Part shown: positions 21,133-32,083 of the stretch, piece after piece
How the letters are laid out: the number at the start of each line of letters is the position of its first letter
How positions within the stretch are numbered: the first letter of the stretch is position 1
Source: Plutella xylostella
Lineage: Eukaryota; Arthropoda; Insecta; Lepidoptera; Plutellidae
Length of the DNA: 64,000 nucleotides
Direction: 5' to 3'
NCBI RefSeq assembly: GCF_932276165.1
Contig: NC_063993.1
Coordinates: forward strand, 9,930,001 to 9,994,000
Notes under the pieces: model-generated
The model's database searches: none
What the model was told of the DNA's origin: nothing
What the model saw: only the letters and a program-made list of their open reading frames with translations
Made by a program: the position numbers and the translations under genes

Positions 21133-22474
21133 TACAGCATTCCTTTTTTGTTTTTTTATAGATTTAATTTATTTTTAATATGGTTAATAATATTATTGTA
21201 GTATATACGAATAAAAGCAACACAGAAAGTAAATGAAACAAGTTATTAAGTGTTAAAATTACCAAATTTATTCTTGCCGTAACATAAACATTAAGGATGT
21301 TACGTTTTTGTTGTTTTTCGTTTTAAAACATAGTTTTAGTTTATATTAATAAGGAAAATTTTCAATTAGCAGTTTTAAATCATAATAAACATCAGAAAAG
21401 GATGGACTGGCTGTTTTACTAAAGTAAATAGGCAAGTCATTAGTTATATGAATCAACATGTTAGTTAGCTAGAAATAAGATAACTTATTCCAACCTCAGT
21501 AACAATAACATCATTAACACATTGGCTTACCCATAATTGTAAATAATAATAAGTATTTAACAAAATAACTAAAATCTTATACAAATGGAAAAAATAAAAA
21601 TTACTGAGCTAACCAATAACTATAATTTTCACCACTTTTTCGCCATAATATCTTACGTCCATCCTTGTCTGACTTTTCATCACTAAATATCACCACACTA
21701 AATTGCACCAATCAAAGTTTAAAATAGTCAGTCGCAAAACGCACTCTGTTTCGACGATGCTGATCGGTTAGAGCAATTTTCTTCGCCGGCTTCCGACACC
21801 GCAACCCAGCAGCACGCAAGTGAACCCGTACGGTTTGTAGGGATAGATTATGTGTTGTGGCCGTAGAACGGGTGCTGCAGAACGGATCAGCGCTATGTGC
21901 AGCTACGATTTCTCGATGGCGTGGTGATGCATCCGTATAGACGACTACTGTCTACATGTCCCGAATCTCCGTATCGGTGAACCCATAATTGAACAGTTCT
22001 CCTCTGCAAACAAAAAAAAACAAATACTTAGCTTATATAAATACAAATATTCTAACAGTCAAATAAAATATTTGCAATTCTATGTTACTTACCGTTAAAC
22101 GTCTTGCGATTTCACTAATTGTAATGTTTTGTTCATATAAATACGATTATCTCCGCCTTTTTGAACATGGTTAAGTGACTTTCCATAGTGACTGCGAAGA
22201 GTAATTAATTAAATTGACAAATCACAAAGTGAATCACTTTGCAGACGCAGAGGTGAATTGTCACTAAAACTAAAAACAAATTTCGTTTATTCATATTGTA
22301 TGAGGGTAGAATGGTTTTAATTCTCAAATGAAGAACGAATCATATATTTTTGGCGAAGAGAAATAGTCGACAGCTATGCAGCTTGTAGTCATTTGTCAGT
22401 TTCAAATATATTAATTTTATACTCAACAGCGTTTAAATGAACGCAAAATTTGAATTAAGTTAAATAAAAATAAC

Positions 22475-22540
22475 CATCCGTGGACTCGAACTCACGGCCT
22501 ATGTTTCATTAGTCTAACATTCTACCAATGAGCTACGAAG
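22475..22540 (-). other. tRNA-like module, right arm of copy 2
   Basis: Minus strand: GTAGCTCATTGGTAGAATG (A box) and GTGAGTTCGAGTCCACGG (B box). Same position and orientation as 3100-3166 in copy 1. Confidence 0.6.
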
Positions 22541-24746
22541 TGTATAGACACAGGTAGTGAAATTTTGCTTCACATCAATTTTATAACTATTTCACTAACA
22601 CTACCGGTTGATATTTTTATGTCACAGCTGGTATACGGGCGTTTGCCTACGCGCAAACTCGTTTGTGCTGTTGTGTGTGTGTGTGTGTGGTTTGTTACTG
22701 GTGTGTAAACCGATTTCTGCGTTTACGCACACATAGACAACGTTAGTATGCACACATACACTACGTTAGTGTGCCCTGCCAACCATTTGAAGTTGCCGTG
22801 TGTACTTATCATGTAAAAAAATAAGCAGAAGCATTTTTCAGCTGTGTATGCGGTGGCATGCTCAGGGACATATTATATTGAGGTCATCTCTTAATAAAAA
22901 ATAAAAAAAATAGTACGAAAGTGTCAGAACAGAATTAATGAAAATGACCCAAACAAACAACAACGTCACGATAAAACGTCAACGTCAATCAAAAATGAAA
23001 GTGACAGTTACTTTGTTTTTAAATCTATGGGCTTTGATCATCAAAATGCATCGCACCTGATGCATGACGTCATCAGCACTTTTTTACTATTTTATGATTT
23101 TCTCGAAAATGATACATCCAAAAAATACAAAAACATTTTTTTTGTGGCCTTTAGAGATAAATCTCGAAATGGTTTTCGATTTATAGCAGCTTTAGTTTTT
23201 TGAAATGTTGTCCATTAGTCGTTGTTACGTATGAGACGGTGTGATGAGCAGTATGAGCACGCATTTTAAATTTTCCGTAATTTTTCACTTCTAAATAACA
23301 TAACCTAAGTTAAGTATATTTATCAGTAAAACTAGGCAGCTGCTAATGCATCGGTGCGTTTATTATTTATAATGGTTGAATGCATTGCTATTTTTGTTAC
23401 GTTTATTTTAACGATTGGTTACGTACTGACACCTCATGCTTATAATTATCATTGACCAGCGCTGACCCTCGCTGCACCAACTGTGGGCAAGATATAAAAC
23501 AACAAAGGTGGAAAAATAATAAAACTTTTTTATTGCTCGATTATCAAGCTTTTGGCTCTTTAGTTGTGCGGTAGTTAGATTAAAAAGTTATCTTATTTTA
23601 CTACCGAGATAAGTGGATACCGACTACAAAGTATGTAGTTTATAATGTTATTTTTTTGTTGGAGGATTCATAGAAACTGATGACAATCATTGTGTCCTCG
23701 GTAACCCCTATGGTGTATTGGATTTGAGATAAGAGTGAAATATTGCTCTCCAGTTATTAACCCCATTAAAGACAATAACAAGCTATTGGGAACTACACAG
23801 GCTTTAGGTAGGAATTTACCAATAAGTTCCGAAATTATGCTTTCGTTTCGGTAAACTTATACATGTATAAGTACTTAACTTTCACGAACAGTAACCTAAT
23901 AAGAGTAATTAGTAAAAAATTATATTTAATGATATAGGTATGTATCTTATTACTTACCTACTAACTAACCTGAAAGCTACCCAGAAGGTAACCATTTCAT
24001 ACTGATCCCAATGCACTATACCTACCTACCTACCTTACCGATTTGCGGTTGACGAAATCTTCATCCAAATTGCAATAATTTATAAACATAGTAGGTATAG
24101 GTACAATAAATAGTGCGGCTATAAATGTTATTGATACAAGGAATTCACCGAAGGTTACCTACCTACCTGCATGTTGACTTTAATGTCTGTATTTTTGCTA
24201 TAGTGATCGTGATACACATATCTGCATGAAATGGCCAATATCTACGCAGACAAGGACGGTCGGCAATGCAAGGTTACCCAGGTAGCCGGCTTTGTCTGGC
24301 GTTACTTGTTGGTACAGACTGCAAAAACGACTTACGCAATGAAAAATTCTTATATTTGGTGGAGTCGAATTATTCAGTCTTCTTCAGTATGTTAGTATAT
24401 TCGAATCTGCATATCTACATATTTAAAGAGTTAATAGTGACATATCATAAGTCATGCAATAATTACGCATAAAATAAAAGTCTACGATATTTTCTTTAAT
24501 AGTTTTTTGTCAACTGTACAACTGCAGTTCTTGTATGGACTATGCTCTTCTGCTGTTCTCTCTAAATATTGAAAACAAAGTAATACGCTTATGGAACAGG
24601 GCCCAGTGGTGTCAATTTCTCGGCCGGAAGTATCATAATTGGGCGCTAAACTATACCCACATTACGGGCGCGCGAAGGCTTAACAACACCGGTTGACCCC
24701 AACATTTCGTAATCTTAGAATTCCCTTTACACCTTTAAAAGGTTAA

Positions 24747-25559
24747 CCCGCGGATAGTCGCGCGTGGGTCGAAAAGACCCAGTACCCTATTTATACCTTG
24801 ATAACTTTTAAAATATTCGACATTACTAATTGGCGTGCCTAGTACCTTTAAGTTACCATATAGGCTAGCCGCATTCCCCGCCCCGACCAGATTGCCCGCG
24901 GCATTTGGACAGGACGGACATTCAAAGTGAGTATGGGTCTTTTCGACCCAAGAGCGACGCTTTGTGTCAGTATAATTTTTTTGATATTTTTTTTATTTTA
25001 TATTTTTTTCTTTTCAGAAATGTCACGTAACCTTTCAGACGATCGTTGTAGAGATCACACTGCATTTTTATGCATTAATTGTAATCCGAATATGAAAAAT
25101 ACCAAAGAAAATACCTAATTATATAATTAATCAATACAAGGAAGAAGTAATTTTATATGTAAATTTATGTTAACTTTGAAGGCTGATTGTTGATTATTTT
25201 TTTATATAAAAAGTAATTTTTTTTTTGTTACTGAAAAGAATGGTTATTGGTTTAGATAAAAATAAGTTTTTTTTGTTGATAAATATAAAATTTATAAAAA
25301 TACGGTGTAATTTATGTTCCTATGTAGATAAATAAGAACATGAAGCATACTACTTTTGAAACTGTCAAAACATATTTTTTTATACATAAATCCATAAATA
25401 ATTTTGATTTGAATATAGTTTTATTACCAACCTTACGTTTAATGTACAATAATATCTCAATTTTCTTTTGTTTCCAGAAAAAAGAGCAATTTACTTTCGG
25501 GTCTAAAAGACCCACATGCGACGGTTTGTGTCACGCAATTTGACGCGAGCACTGGCGGG
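24747..25559. mobile_element. piggyBac-like non-autonomous remnant
   Basis: Flanked by TTAA on both sides (24743-24746, 25560-25563), the piggyBac target. Ends are CCCGCGGATAGTCGCG on the left and, inverted, CCCGCCAGTGCTCGCG on the right. Near-palindromic GGGTC-N5-GACCC words occur at 24766, 24935 and 25499. A short frame (25019-25118) with a few Cys/His could be the tail of a transposase, but I cannot confirm it. At 813 bp the element is internally deleted. Confidence 0.7.
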
Positions 25560-26543
25560 TTAATTATAATATTTAATGTCTAAACTAGAAAATATTTTCG
25601 GTATAAAATGACCTGGAACAACGACAACGGAAATACCATAAACGCCATAGCTGTTTTACGTTGGGCATAATTTAAACATGTACCGTAAGCGAAATTACTA
25701 GTAATGGCTCTGCTCTACCGAACTGAACTATCTATAGTGCATATTTTGATACAACATTACGGCTTCTGATACTGACAACATAACGGAAACCTTGCAAGCG
25801 CGAGAAATATTATTCTTACGCATATCACATTCTATAACCAATGAATCCCGAAACCATAGCATTACTTTCAAGTTAACAAGATTGACTCGGGGCAGCAACA
25901 AGTCTTGCTCAGGAGGGTCGGGACAGCTGACTGGTGACAATAAGACGTCCCGCGGCCATTGTGGGGACCCCTCTGTCTTCACACAAGGTTGTCTCAGCTC
26001 GCACCTGGCTCGAGCTAAACTTACTCGGGAGCCACCGCTAAGAAACACCAAATTGTTAATCCGTAAAGGTATCTCACGACCGCGCATTTCCGGAGATATC
26101 CTTTGAAAGTATGTGTGACTTCCTTGTGGGATGGTTGCGAATAGCAAGGAGTAGGGAAGGGTGTAAATAAAAATCGTATGCGTTGAATTTAACGATCATA
26201 AAGTGACACTAAAATTAAACGGTTCAAACGTAACTTTTTTACGACAAAGCAAATACAGACATTAAAAATGCAGATAATAATATTGTAAAAACAACCCCGA
26301 GCCGTTGCCAAAATAAGACATAAAAGAGGAATGCAGTTCTCAAGCTAGGGATCGCATTAAAATGCAACCAGTTTCGCACAATTAGGCGTCTATTCGCAAC
26401 CTCAGATCAACTACAAATAGATTCGCAATCGCCGTGTGCACTATTCTCTTTCTCACTCAAACCATAGATGTTGCCGACAAAAAAATAAAACCTAAATATG
26501 GGGAAATTTAACTTATCATAATAACAAAAACAAAACTTGAGTA

Positions 26544-26728
26544 TATCGTCGGTTGATAGGAAAAAGACACTAAAGGCTAATTTTTCAATAGCCAGACAAA
26601 AGTTTTGCTGGGATATAATTTTGATGCTGTTGCGTCTCAATGTTTCTCAATGTTTGTATTACCCAGATAACATTTATCTGAATATTGAAAAATCAGCCTT
26701 AGTGAGTTTTTCCTGTCAACCGACGATA
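26544..26728. mobile_element. MITE with TA target duplication
   Basis: Terminal inverted repeats TCGTCGGTTGA...TCAACCGACGA, extending with mismatches about 45 bp inward to TTTTTCAAT. TA flanks both sides (26542-26543, 26729-26730). At 185 bp with no coding it fits a Tc1/mariner-type MITE. The inner arm (GCTGATTTTTCAAT) resembles the MITE at 51974. Confidence 0.75.
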
Positions 26729-28348
26729 TAAGAAAAAAAAACTTTACTCATACTTATTTGATTTCAATATAATTATTTAATATACACAAACTGAGTGGAT
26801 TGTATAATTCATTGTCTTCGTCCAATCGAAACAATCCTCTTCAAAATGTGCCGAACACAATTTTTGTATGTTTCCTTGGTTCCCAATTTGTGCGACCGGT
26901 AATAATGTCTATCCATTTTCTTGATATTTTTTTTTCTGTCGGAAACCTATGAAAGAGATAAATGGATGAGCATGAGCATTATAATCGTGGGCCAAATATG
27001 TGATGGGGTTTTTTTTAAAGGAAACACGTATTTCGTATCAATACAATAAACTTTACATTATACAGAAGAAATCACACATGGAAGAAGGAAAAAAAAGAAA
27101 CGAACGTTTCCTCACAATGAGAGGCACCTCATTTGAAAGAGGAGAATGACTTCTACAAAATACAATCTTCACAAAAACCGAATTCGTGCGCCCCATTTGT
27201 AAACCCAACCCGAGTCCGTTACAATTTCTAGTATTTTCTTTGCATACTATAATATTTGTGGGTAAAATAAATTTTCAATAACTTGCAACACCATGTGATT
27301 TGTTATGATATGGTACCTCGTAATTTTTACTTAAAACTGATACTAAAAGACCTTACAGTATTAAAATTAGTATCGTTTTATATTAAAATCGAGCCAATAG
27401 ATAGTACTATGATGAATGTAAGCTTGTTAAACTTGATAGTATCTACTTACATGTGAAAATCATCCATCCATCATCCATCATTCCATCGTGTTTTCGTTCA
27501 ATATGCTCTATGGGTGAATTTCCCGCAGCCAAAAATTGCGTGGCATCAATGAAATCGGTACTTAAAAACCAAGTTATAATTTTCTAATATTTTTTTCCGG
27601 TTAAGTGAAATAGTTATCTATGTGTAGCACTAAATATTGTATTAAAAAGATTAATGGATATTTAAAAAAAAAAGATTGAACCTCCAAATCTTTCATTGCC
27701 GTGTCTGTCCCCACGTCACCACGTTTTGTATTATTCTTCATTGATGAAAAAATATTGAGTATTGATAGTTAAACTTAGTTTCATTTGATACATTAATAGT
27801 TAAAGTATTGTCACGGAATACATTTATTGAAATATATAAAGAATATAACGAACGGTAAGTGAAAATTCATGTGTCCCAGAACTTCTGTTCATCGCCGTGT
27901 CCTAAACATGATCAAGGATATTGTTTTACCTATGAACTTGGGTGCCCCCCTCAGTGCGCTAATCGTTTCTTACAAGTGTCGCCTAACTGCTCGACGTGGA
28001 AGGAGGTACATTTGTGCCCGCGTTTTTGCGCTATAGTGAAAATCAGTAAAAAATTTGGGGACTGGACAGTTTTTCTTTCATTGCCGTGGATAGATATAAC
28101 TTCTCTAAAATTAAGTTTGTCTTCTAGAGTAAGCATTCAAAAAAAAACATTTTGAAAATATTTACCTTATAAAGTGTTTATTTCTTCGAATAGTTAATAC
28201 TTTTTTAGTTATTTATATTTAATGCCTTGGTTTTCATCGCCATGCTTTCATTTCCGTGGCTTCCGTGGCCAATATTTGCTATGGAAATGAAAAAAAAGCC
28301 ACGGCAATGAAAAAAATTTCATTGCCATGTCTTGTAAAATAATTTGTA

Positions 28349-28424
28349 TTCATTGCCGTGGTTAGGTTATTCATTTCCGTGGCCAGGTTATTCATTTCCG
28401 TGACTTATGTTTTCATCGCCGTGG
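28349..28424 (+). repeat. Four CATTGCCGTGG-type motifs at exact 21 bp spacing
   Basis: The CAT of each motif falls at 28351, 28372, 28393 and 28414, exactly 21 bp apart. Confidence 0.9.
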
Positions 28425-28644
28425 TATGGATGATTAGGCAAAGTAACATATCTTTACCATCTTTTACCTGTAATACAGGTAATAACGATCACTGACATAT
28501 TACCTACAGGACTAGTCAAATTACCTCTTTTTGCAGTGCGTTAAAACGGGTGCGTATCGCGATGTATAAAAACGAAATATATAATATTACATTAATAATA
28601 ACAATCACAACATTAATTATAATGAACGTTATGTATAAATTAGA

Positions 28645-28912
28645 TCGGTGGTAGCTCAGTCGGGTAAGCGCCCGCTTCCCACGCCAGTGATGCGGGTGCG
28701 AGTTCCGGCGCTGACATGTACCAATGTGTTCCTTTGAATTTAAATACAATGTATACCATCGCTCTTACGGTGAAGGAAAACATCGTGATGAATCCTGCAT
28801 ATCTACCTATTGATTTAGCACATATAGATAATATGTGAACCCACCAACCCCCTGTGGACCAGCGTGGTGGGAAATGGTCCAAGCTTAGAAAGGCAGCTTA
28901 GACCTTGGAATA
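28645..28912 (+). mobile_element. tRNA-derived SINE
   Basis: The head GGTGGTAGCTCAGTCGGGTA is a pol III A box, with a B-box-like GTGCGAGTTCC 45 bases on. The body contains GGTGAAGGAAAACATCGTGA and GTGAACCCACCAACCC, text I recognise from abundant lepidopteran SINEs. It ends with AGAAAGGCAGCTTAGACC. No clear target duplication. A related fragment lies inverted near 44539. Confidence 0.75.
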
Positions 28913-29004
28913 GAATATTCACATTGCACAAAGGTCCCATTCGAGAGAGCCAGGTACTTACACCTCCCACAGATAGTAGAATAGAATATAATAGAACATA
29001 CATC

Positions 29005-29310
29005 TCTGCAGGAACTCAGCTGGATGATAAGTGGCCTTAATGCTCTTTGCAACGTGTAGGCCTTCGTATGAACTTGGGCAAGACAAAAGTCATGTAGAAT
29101 GTTCACATAAAACCGGAGCCGGTGATCGTTCGTGAGACAACTATCGAAGTTGTGCAATAATATGACTACCGGAGGCAGACTATTCGGCTAGGCAGAAGCA
29201 TAGAATAACGAGACTAGCACTTGTAGGTATTTGTTATTCTATGGCAGAAGCAACTTCGACAAGGAGGCTGAAAGGCGCATCGCAGTATACAAATTGGATA
29301 TTATACCTTA
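29005..29310 (+). pseudogene. Decayed RTE-like reverse transcriptase fragment
   Basis: Reading across frames gives pieces such as GLRMNLGKTKVM, NVHIKPEPVIVRET and NFDKEAERRI, in the order of the RT segment that follows the FADD box in RTE elements (NESKTKIM...YVYLGQ...LDKEIDRRV in the LINE at 18936). Multiple frameshifts and stops are present. A 43 bp insertion interrupts it at 29200. Confidence 0.65.
29200..29242. mobile_element. 43 bp insertion with inverted ends and 9 bp target duplication
   Basis: ATAGAATAAC (29200-29209) is repeated inverted as GTTATTCTAT (29233-29242). GGCAGAAGC flanks it on both sides (29191-29199, 29243-29251). Removing the insert and one duplication restores continuous RT-like sequence. 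Confidence 0.8.
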
Positions 29311-29595
29311 TGAAAATATAGATGTTATAGGTAAGGTTTATGATCAAGGTTTGTGAACGTTATTAGTGTGAAATGAAACATTTTGTTTTATACGTCGCAA
29401 TACGGACCCCACAATGCTACTTAGAGAATTCCATACTATATTCTTATTTTTTATACCTACTGTCGTTCTTTCTTTCGTTCCAATATCTATCCAAATATTT
29501 CTGCCATACATACCTGTCTTAAGGTTGCGTTTCCCTCACAGTCTTTTAAAAAAATTGCAGTGGATTGATTCTTTCATTTACATTGTATACAGTTC

Positions 29596-29693
29596 TTTCA
29601 TTGCCGTGGAAGTTTGTTTCATTGCCGTGGGCCTTTGTTTCATTGCCGTGGACGCTTGTTTCATTGCCGTGAACGCATGTTTCATCGCCGTGG
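29596..29693 (+). repeat. Five CATTGCCGTGG-type motifs at exact 21 bp spacing
   Basis: CAT positions are 29599, 29620, 29641, 29662 and 29683. Between motifs are variable 7-base spacers. The repeat by chance reads as FIAVxxC in one frame. Confidence 0.92.
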
Positions 29694-30059
29694 CACGAAA
29701 TTTTTAATCACCCGTATCTCGTTAAGTTTTTAAATTATCTGCTACCCATTTAGTAAGAACACTAACATTAACAAAAACTTTAATAAAAGCGTTTTTCTAA
29801 TATAAAAAACCTTAAGATAAAAAAGTCCACGGAAATGAAGATTTTTTAGGACTTGTTGAAATCCACCCCTATACAACCGAACAAAATCCACCCACCCATG
29901 TCACACACTCGATAAGTGATGATAATAGTCTAATAAACTTAATAAACACCCACAAATCAATAGCAAATCAAAAATAAATAGCATTTAGAAAATTTTGTTG
30001 TAACTGTCAGCCTTTGTTTGGCAAAGATTTTTCATTTGTTTCATTGTTTGGCAAAGAGA

Positions 30060-31720
30060 ACTGACGTAAACAGGCGCCACAGCAAAAAGGACAAAAAACA
30101 TTTACAGCTTAACGTTTCTTTCTTACGCTTAATGTAGCTAAGCGTCTCTTTTTCGCAATGTCAGAACTGTCACGATTATACCCCTGTGATTCGCAACCCT
30201 TGCGGCATCTTTTTGTCTATGCATGTCGGAGTGTATTCTTTCCGGGCGGGTTCCGAAAAAGGAACTTAACGGTTTTTCTTGACAGTTGTGGTTGAGGTAG
30301 CTATTGTGGTAATTAGAAGGGCTGCCCTGTAAGACGCGGGGGTGTAGTCTTGGCTCGCGACAGCAGCAGATGTCGAGGGTGTAACAGAAAGGCAACCTGT
30401 CGAAACGGCCTGCGCCGCTCGGCCGCCTCGCCGAGATCACTGGCCCGATATCAGATTCGATTGCATGCGATTTGAATGTTTAACTCTGTTGTTAAACGTA
30501 AATTTTGTTTACGTTTGGAACCAAACTGTGTCGGCATGGTATAGTTTGACTGCGCGGTTGCATAGTAACCACAAAAAATCACATAAAGAATCAAGTGGTT
30601 ACTATTTGCCATTATACATTCTGACCTTTGTCTAGCAAACCGACGCGCGGATACGTTATAACGTCTCGCTTTTTCATGACTAAATTACAATATTCGCGTG
30701 TTGCAATCTAGTTTTTTCCTAGATTAGCTGGAAGTTTAATAGCTCGGCAACGATACGCGATTGCTAAGGGTACATTAATAAGTGAAGGTGGGGCGGAGGT
30801 GGCAGTGACCCTGCCGCGGCGGCCGAGCCAGGTGCCTGGACATCTGCCGGCCGCGACTCCTTGCGGGCGTAAGGAGCGACACACCTCGCCACGTCGTACT
30901 CGCGTCTCGCTTCACTACCACCGCCGTTATGAACCATGTGCTGTTTTTGTTACAACTTCTTCGATGACCTGTCGATATTGCCTCATGTTTACGACCATTG
31001 CGTGCCGGCAATTTGCACGCTCACGGGAGGCGGTTACAGAATAAATCAAAGACGAGTTTCGCCCCTCAAACTTTGAAGAAGCCGTTGCGCAAAATTTATG
31101 ATAACTTTTATTAGAAGGTCGTTTATCGATTGCGTCTCGATGCCCTTAAAGTTTAATGCTTAATTGAACCGAACAATAGTGTGTCGCGGCGCAATCGCAG
31201 CTGCGCGCGGCGCTGGGCGACTTAAGATCAAAATTACCATTATTCCGGCGGCCATTGTCCCGGAAGGCACAGCACAAAGATGCAGGGACGGAGTGCACCC
31301 GGCAGCTGCTCGCTCTCCTTGCCCGAACAATGCGCCGCCGGTATTGTGCAAAATGTAACGAGACGTTTTTGCCTCCCTAGACCCTTTAAATCGAGCGCGC
31401 ATAATCTTCGACCCGTCAAAAGACGTCAAATTTATGCCCGAAATGTTGCGTCAACACACAACAGACTTTCGATCGCTCGACGGCCTCGCACTCGCATTTA
31501 TAAACAACACAAAACTGGAATCTCGCGTGAGGTAGTGAGTAATGAGAGCAAGGCGCGGAGGATGCAAGGTGTCCCGGCCACCTGTCCGCGGCCATTATCT
31601 CGCGACAGATGCGACTACCTGCGCCCTCGCCGGCCATACCGCCTTCTAACCCGTCTCTTACTATGTTGTAAACAAAACGTGCAAAACTTTTATCCTGTTA
31701 ATTACGAATAAGTTAATTTA
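30060..31720. other. GC-rich stretch in cyclin D intron 3
   Basis: Unlike the rest of the intron, this 1.6 kb is CpG-rich with overlapping open frames on both strands (e.g. 31280-31711, 30775-31044). None shows a recognisable domain. No repeat ends found. It could hold regulatory DNA or an alternative promoter. Confidence 0.4.
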
Positions 31721-31796
31721 GCCTGCCTACCAAATGCCAGCCGCTTATATGCATACACATACAATAGTACTAAAGTTGTATATCTTTTGTCAACAG

Positions 31797-32083
31797 AGAC
31801 GGAGTTCCTGCTAGTGCCGCCATCGCTGGTGGCGCTGGCGTGCCTGGCGGCGGCGGCGCGCGGGCTGCGCGTGCGCGCGTCCGTGGCCGAGCTGTGCGCA
31901 CTCACGCGCACGCCGGCGGCGGCGGCCGAGCTGGTGGCGCGGCACGTGGAGCGGGTGCTGGCGCGGGAGACGCAGCCGCCCCCCGAGCCCCGCGCGCGCG
32001 CCCCCGCCGCCCCCAAGCACGCCCCCGCTGAACACACCGAGCTCTCCACCACGCCCACCGACGTACAAGATGTACACTTTTGA
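31797..32083 (+). CDS. CycD: Cyclin D, exon 4 and stop
   Basis: The exon opens after acceptor CAACAG. The phase-1 G from exon 3 plus AG gives GAG (Glu), then TEFLLVPPSLVALACLAAAA and the last helices of the C-terminal cyclin fold (VRASVAELCALTRT, AELVARHVERVL). A Pro/Ala-rich PEST-like stretch follows. The last residues STTPTDVQDVHF match the conserved cyclin D tail TPTDVxDVxx. Thr286-Pro287 corresponds to the phosphodegron threonine used for nuclear export and ubiquitin-dependent turnover in vertebrate cyclin D1. Stop TGA at 32081-32083. The exon is extremely GC-rich and codes for long Ala runs. Total protein 295 residues. Confidence 0.94.

Larger units (their letters stand above)
18921..22801. 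mobile_element. Inverted-repeat DNA transposon with tRNA-like modules, copy 2
   Basis: Second copy of the element at 972-3430. The left end ACACGGCAACGTTAA is cut after 15 bp by a LINE and resumes at 20884 as AACGTTAAATGGTTGGCAGG. The right end is CAACTTCAAATGG-type inverted repeat ending at GCCGTGT (22801). Removing the LINE and one target duplication leaves about 1.93 kb, the same as copy 1 without its own insertion. The body aligns closely throughout, including both tRNA-like modules. No transposase is encoded. Confidence 0.8.
27691..29840. repeat. Region with repeated TTTCATTGCCGTGG motifs
   Basis: At least 16 copies or near-copies of a 14 bp motif are spread over 2.1 kb. On the + strand they lie at 27691, 27888, 28076, 28246, 28317, 28349, 28370, 28391, 28411 and five copies from 29596. 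On the minus strand they lie at 28299 and 29827. Variants are CATTGCC, CATTTCC and CATCGCC before GTGG. Outer copies are inverted relative to each other, with AATCTT next to both. No protein gene is supported. A SINE and an RT fragment have inserted between the two dense arrays. It may be a non-autonomous DNA transposon with internal binding sites. Confidence 0.7.
16986..31796 (+). other. Cyclin D intron 3, 14.8 kb, transposon-rich
   Basis: Spans donor GTTAGT to acceptor CAACAG. It holds the second copy of the tRNA-module transposon with its nested RTE LINE, a piggyBac-like remnant, a MITE, the CATTGCCGTGG motif region with a SINE and an RT fragment, and a GC-rich stretch (30060-31720). The remaining parts (16990-18800, 22810-24740, 25570-26530, 26740-27680) are AT-rich and I see no genes in them. 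Confidence 0.85.

Noticed and set aside
25728..26147. Overlapping frames on both strands (139 and 104 codons)
   Set aside because: Both strands are open over the same bases with no recognisable domain; likely a moderately GC-rich unique or repeat segment.
28349..29693. Regularly spaced repeats resembling a CRISPR array
   Set aside because: The repeat core is 11-14 bp with 7-10 bp spacers in a eukaryotic intron; there is no cas gene and no proper repeat-spacer length.
29414..29707. Frame with five FIAVxxC repeats
   Set aside because: The 21 bp spacing of the DNA motif forces a 7-residue repeat. The spacer residues are not conserved as protein and the frame has no other features.
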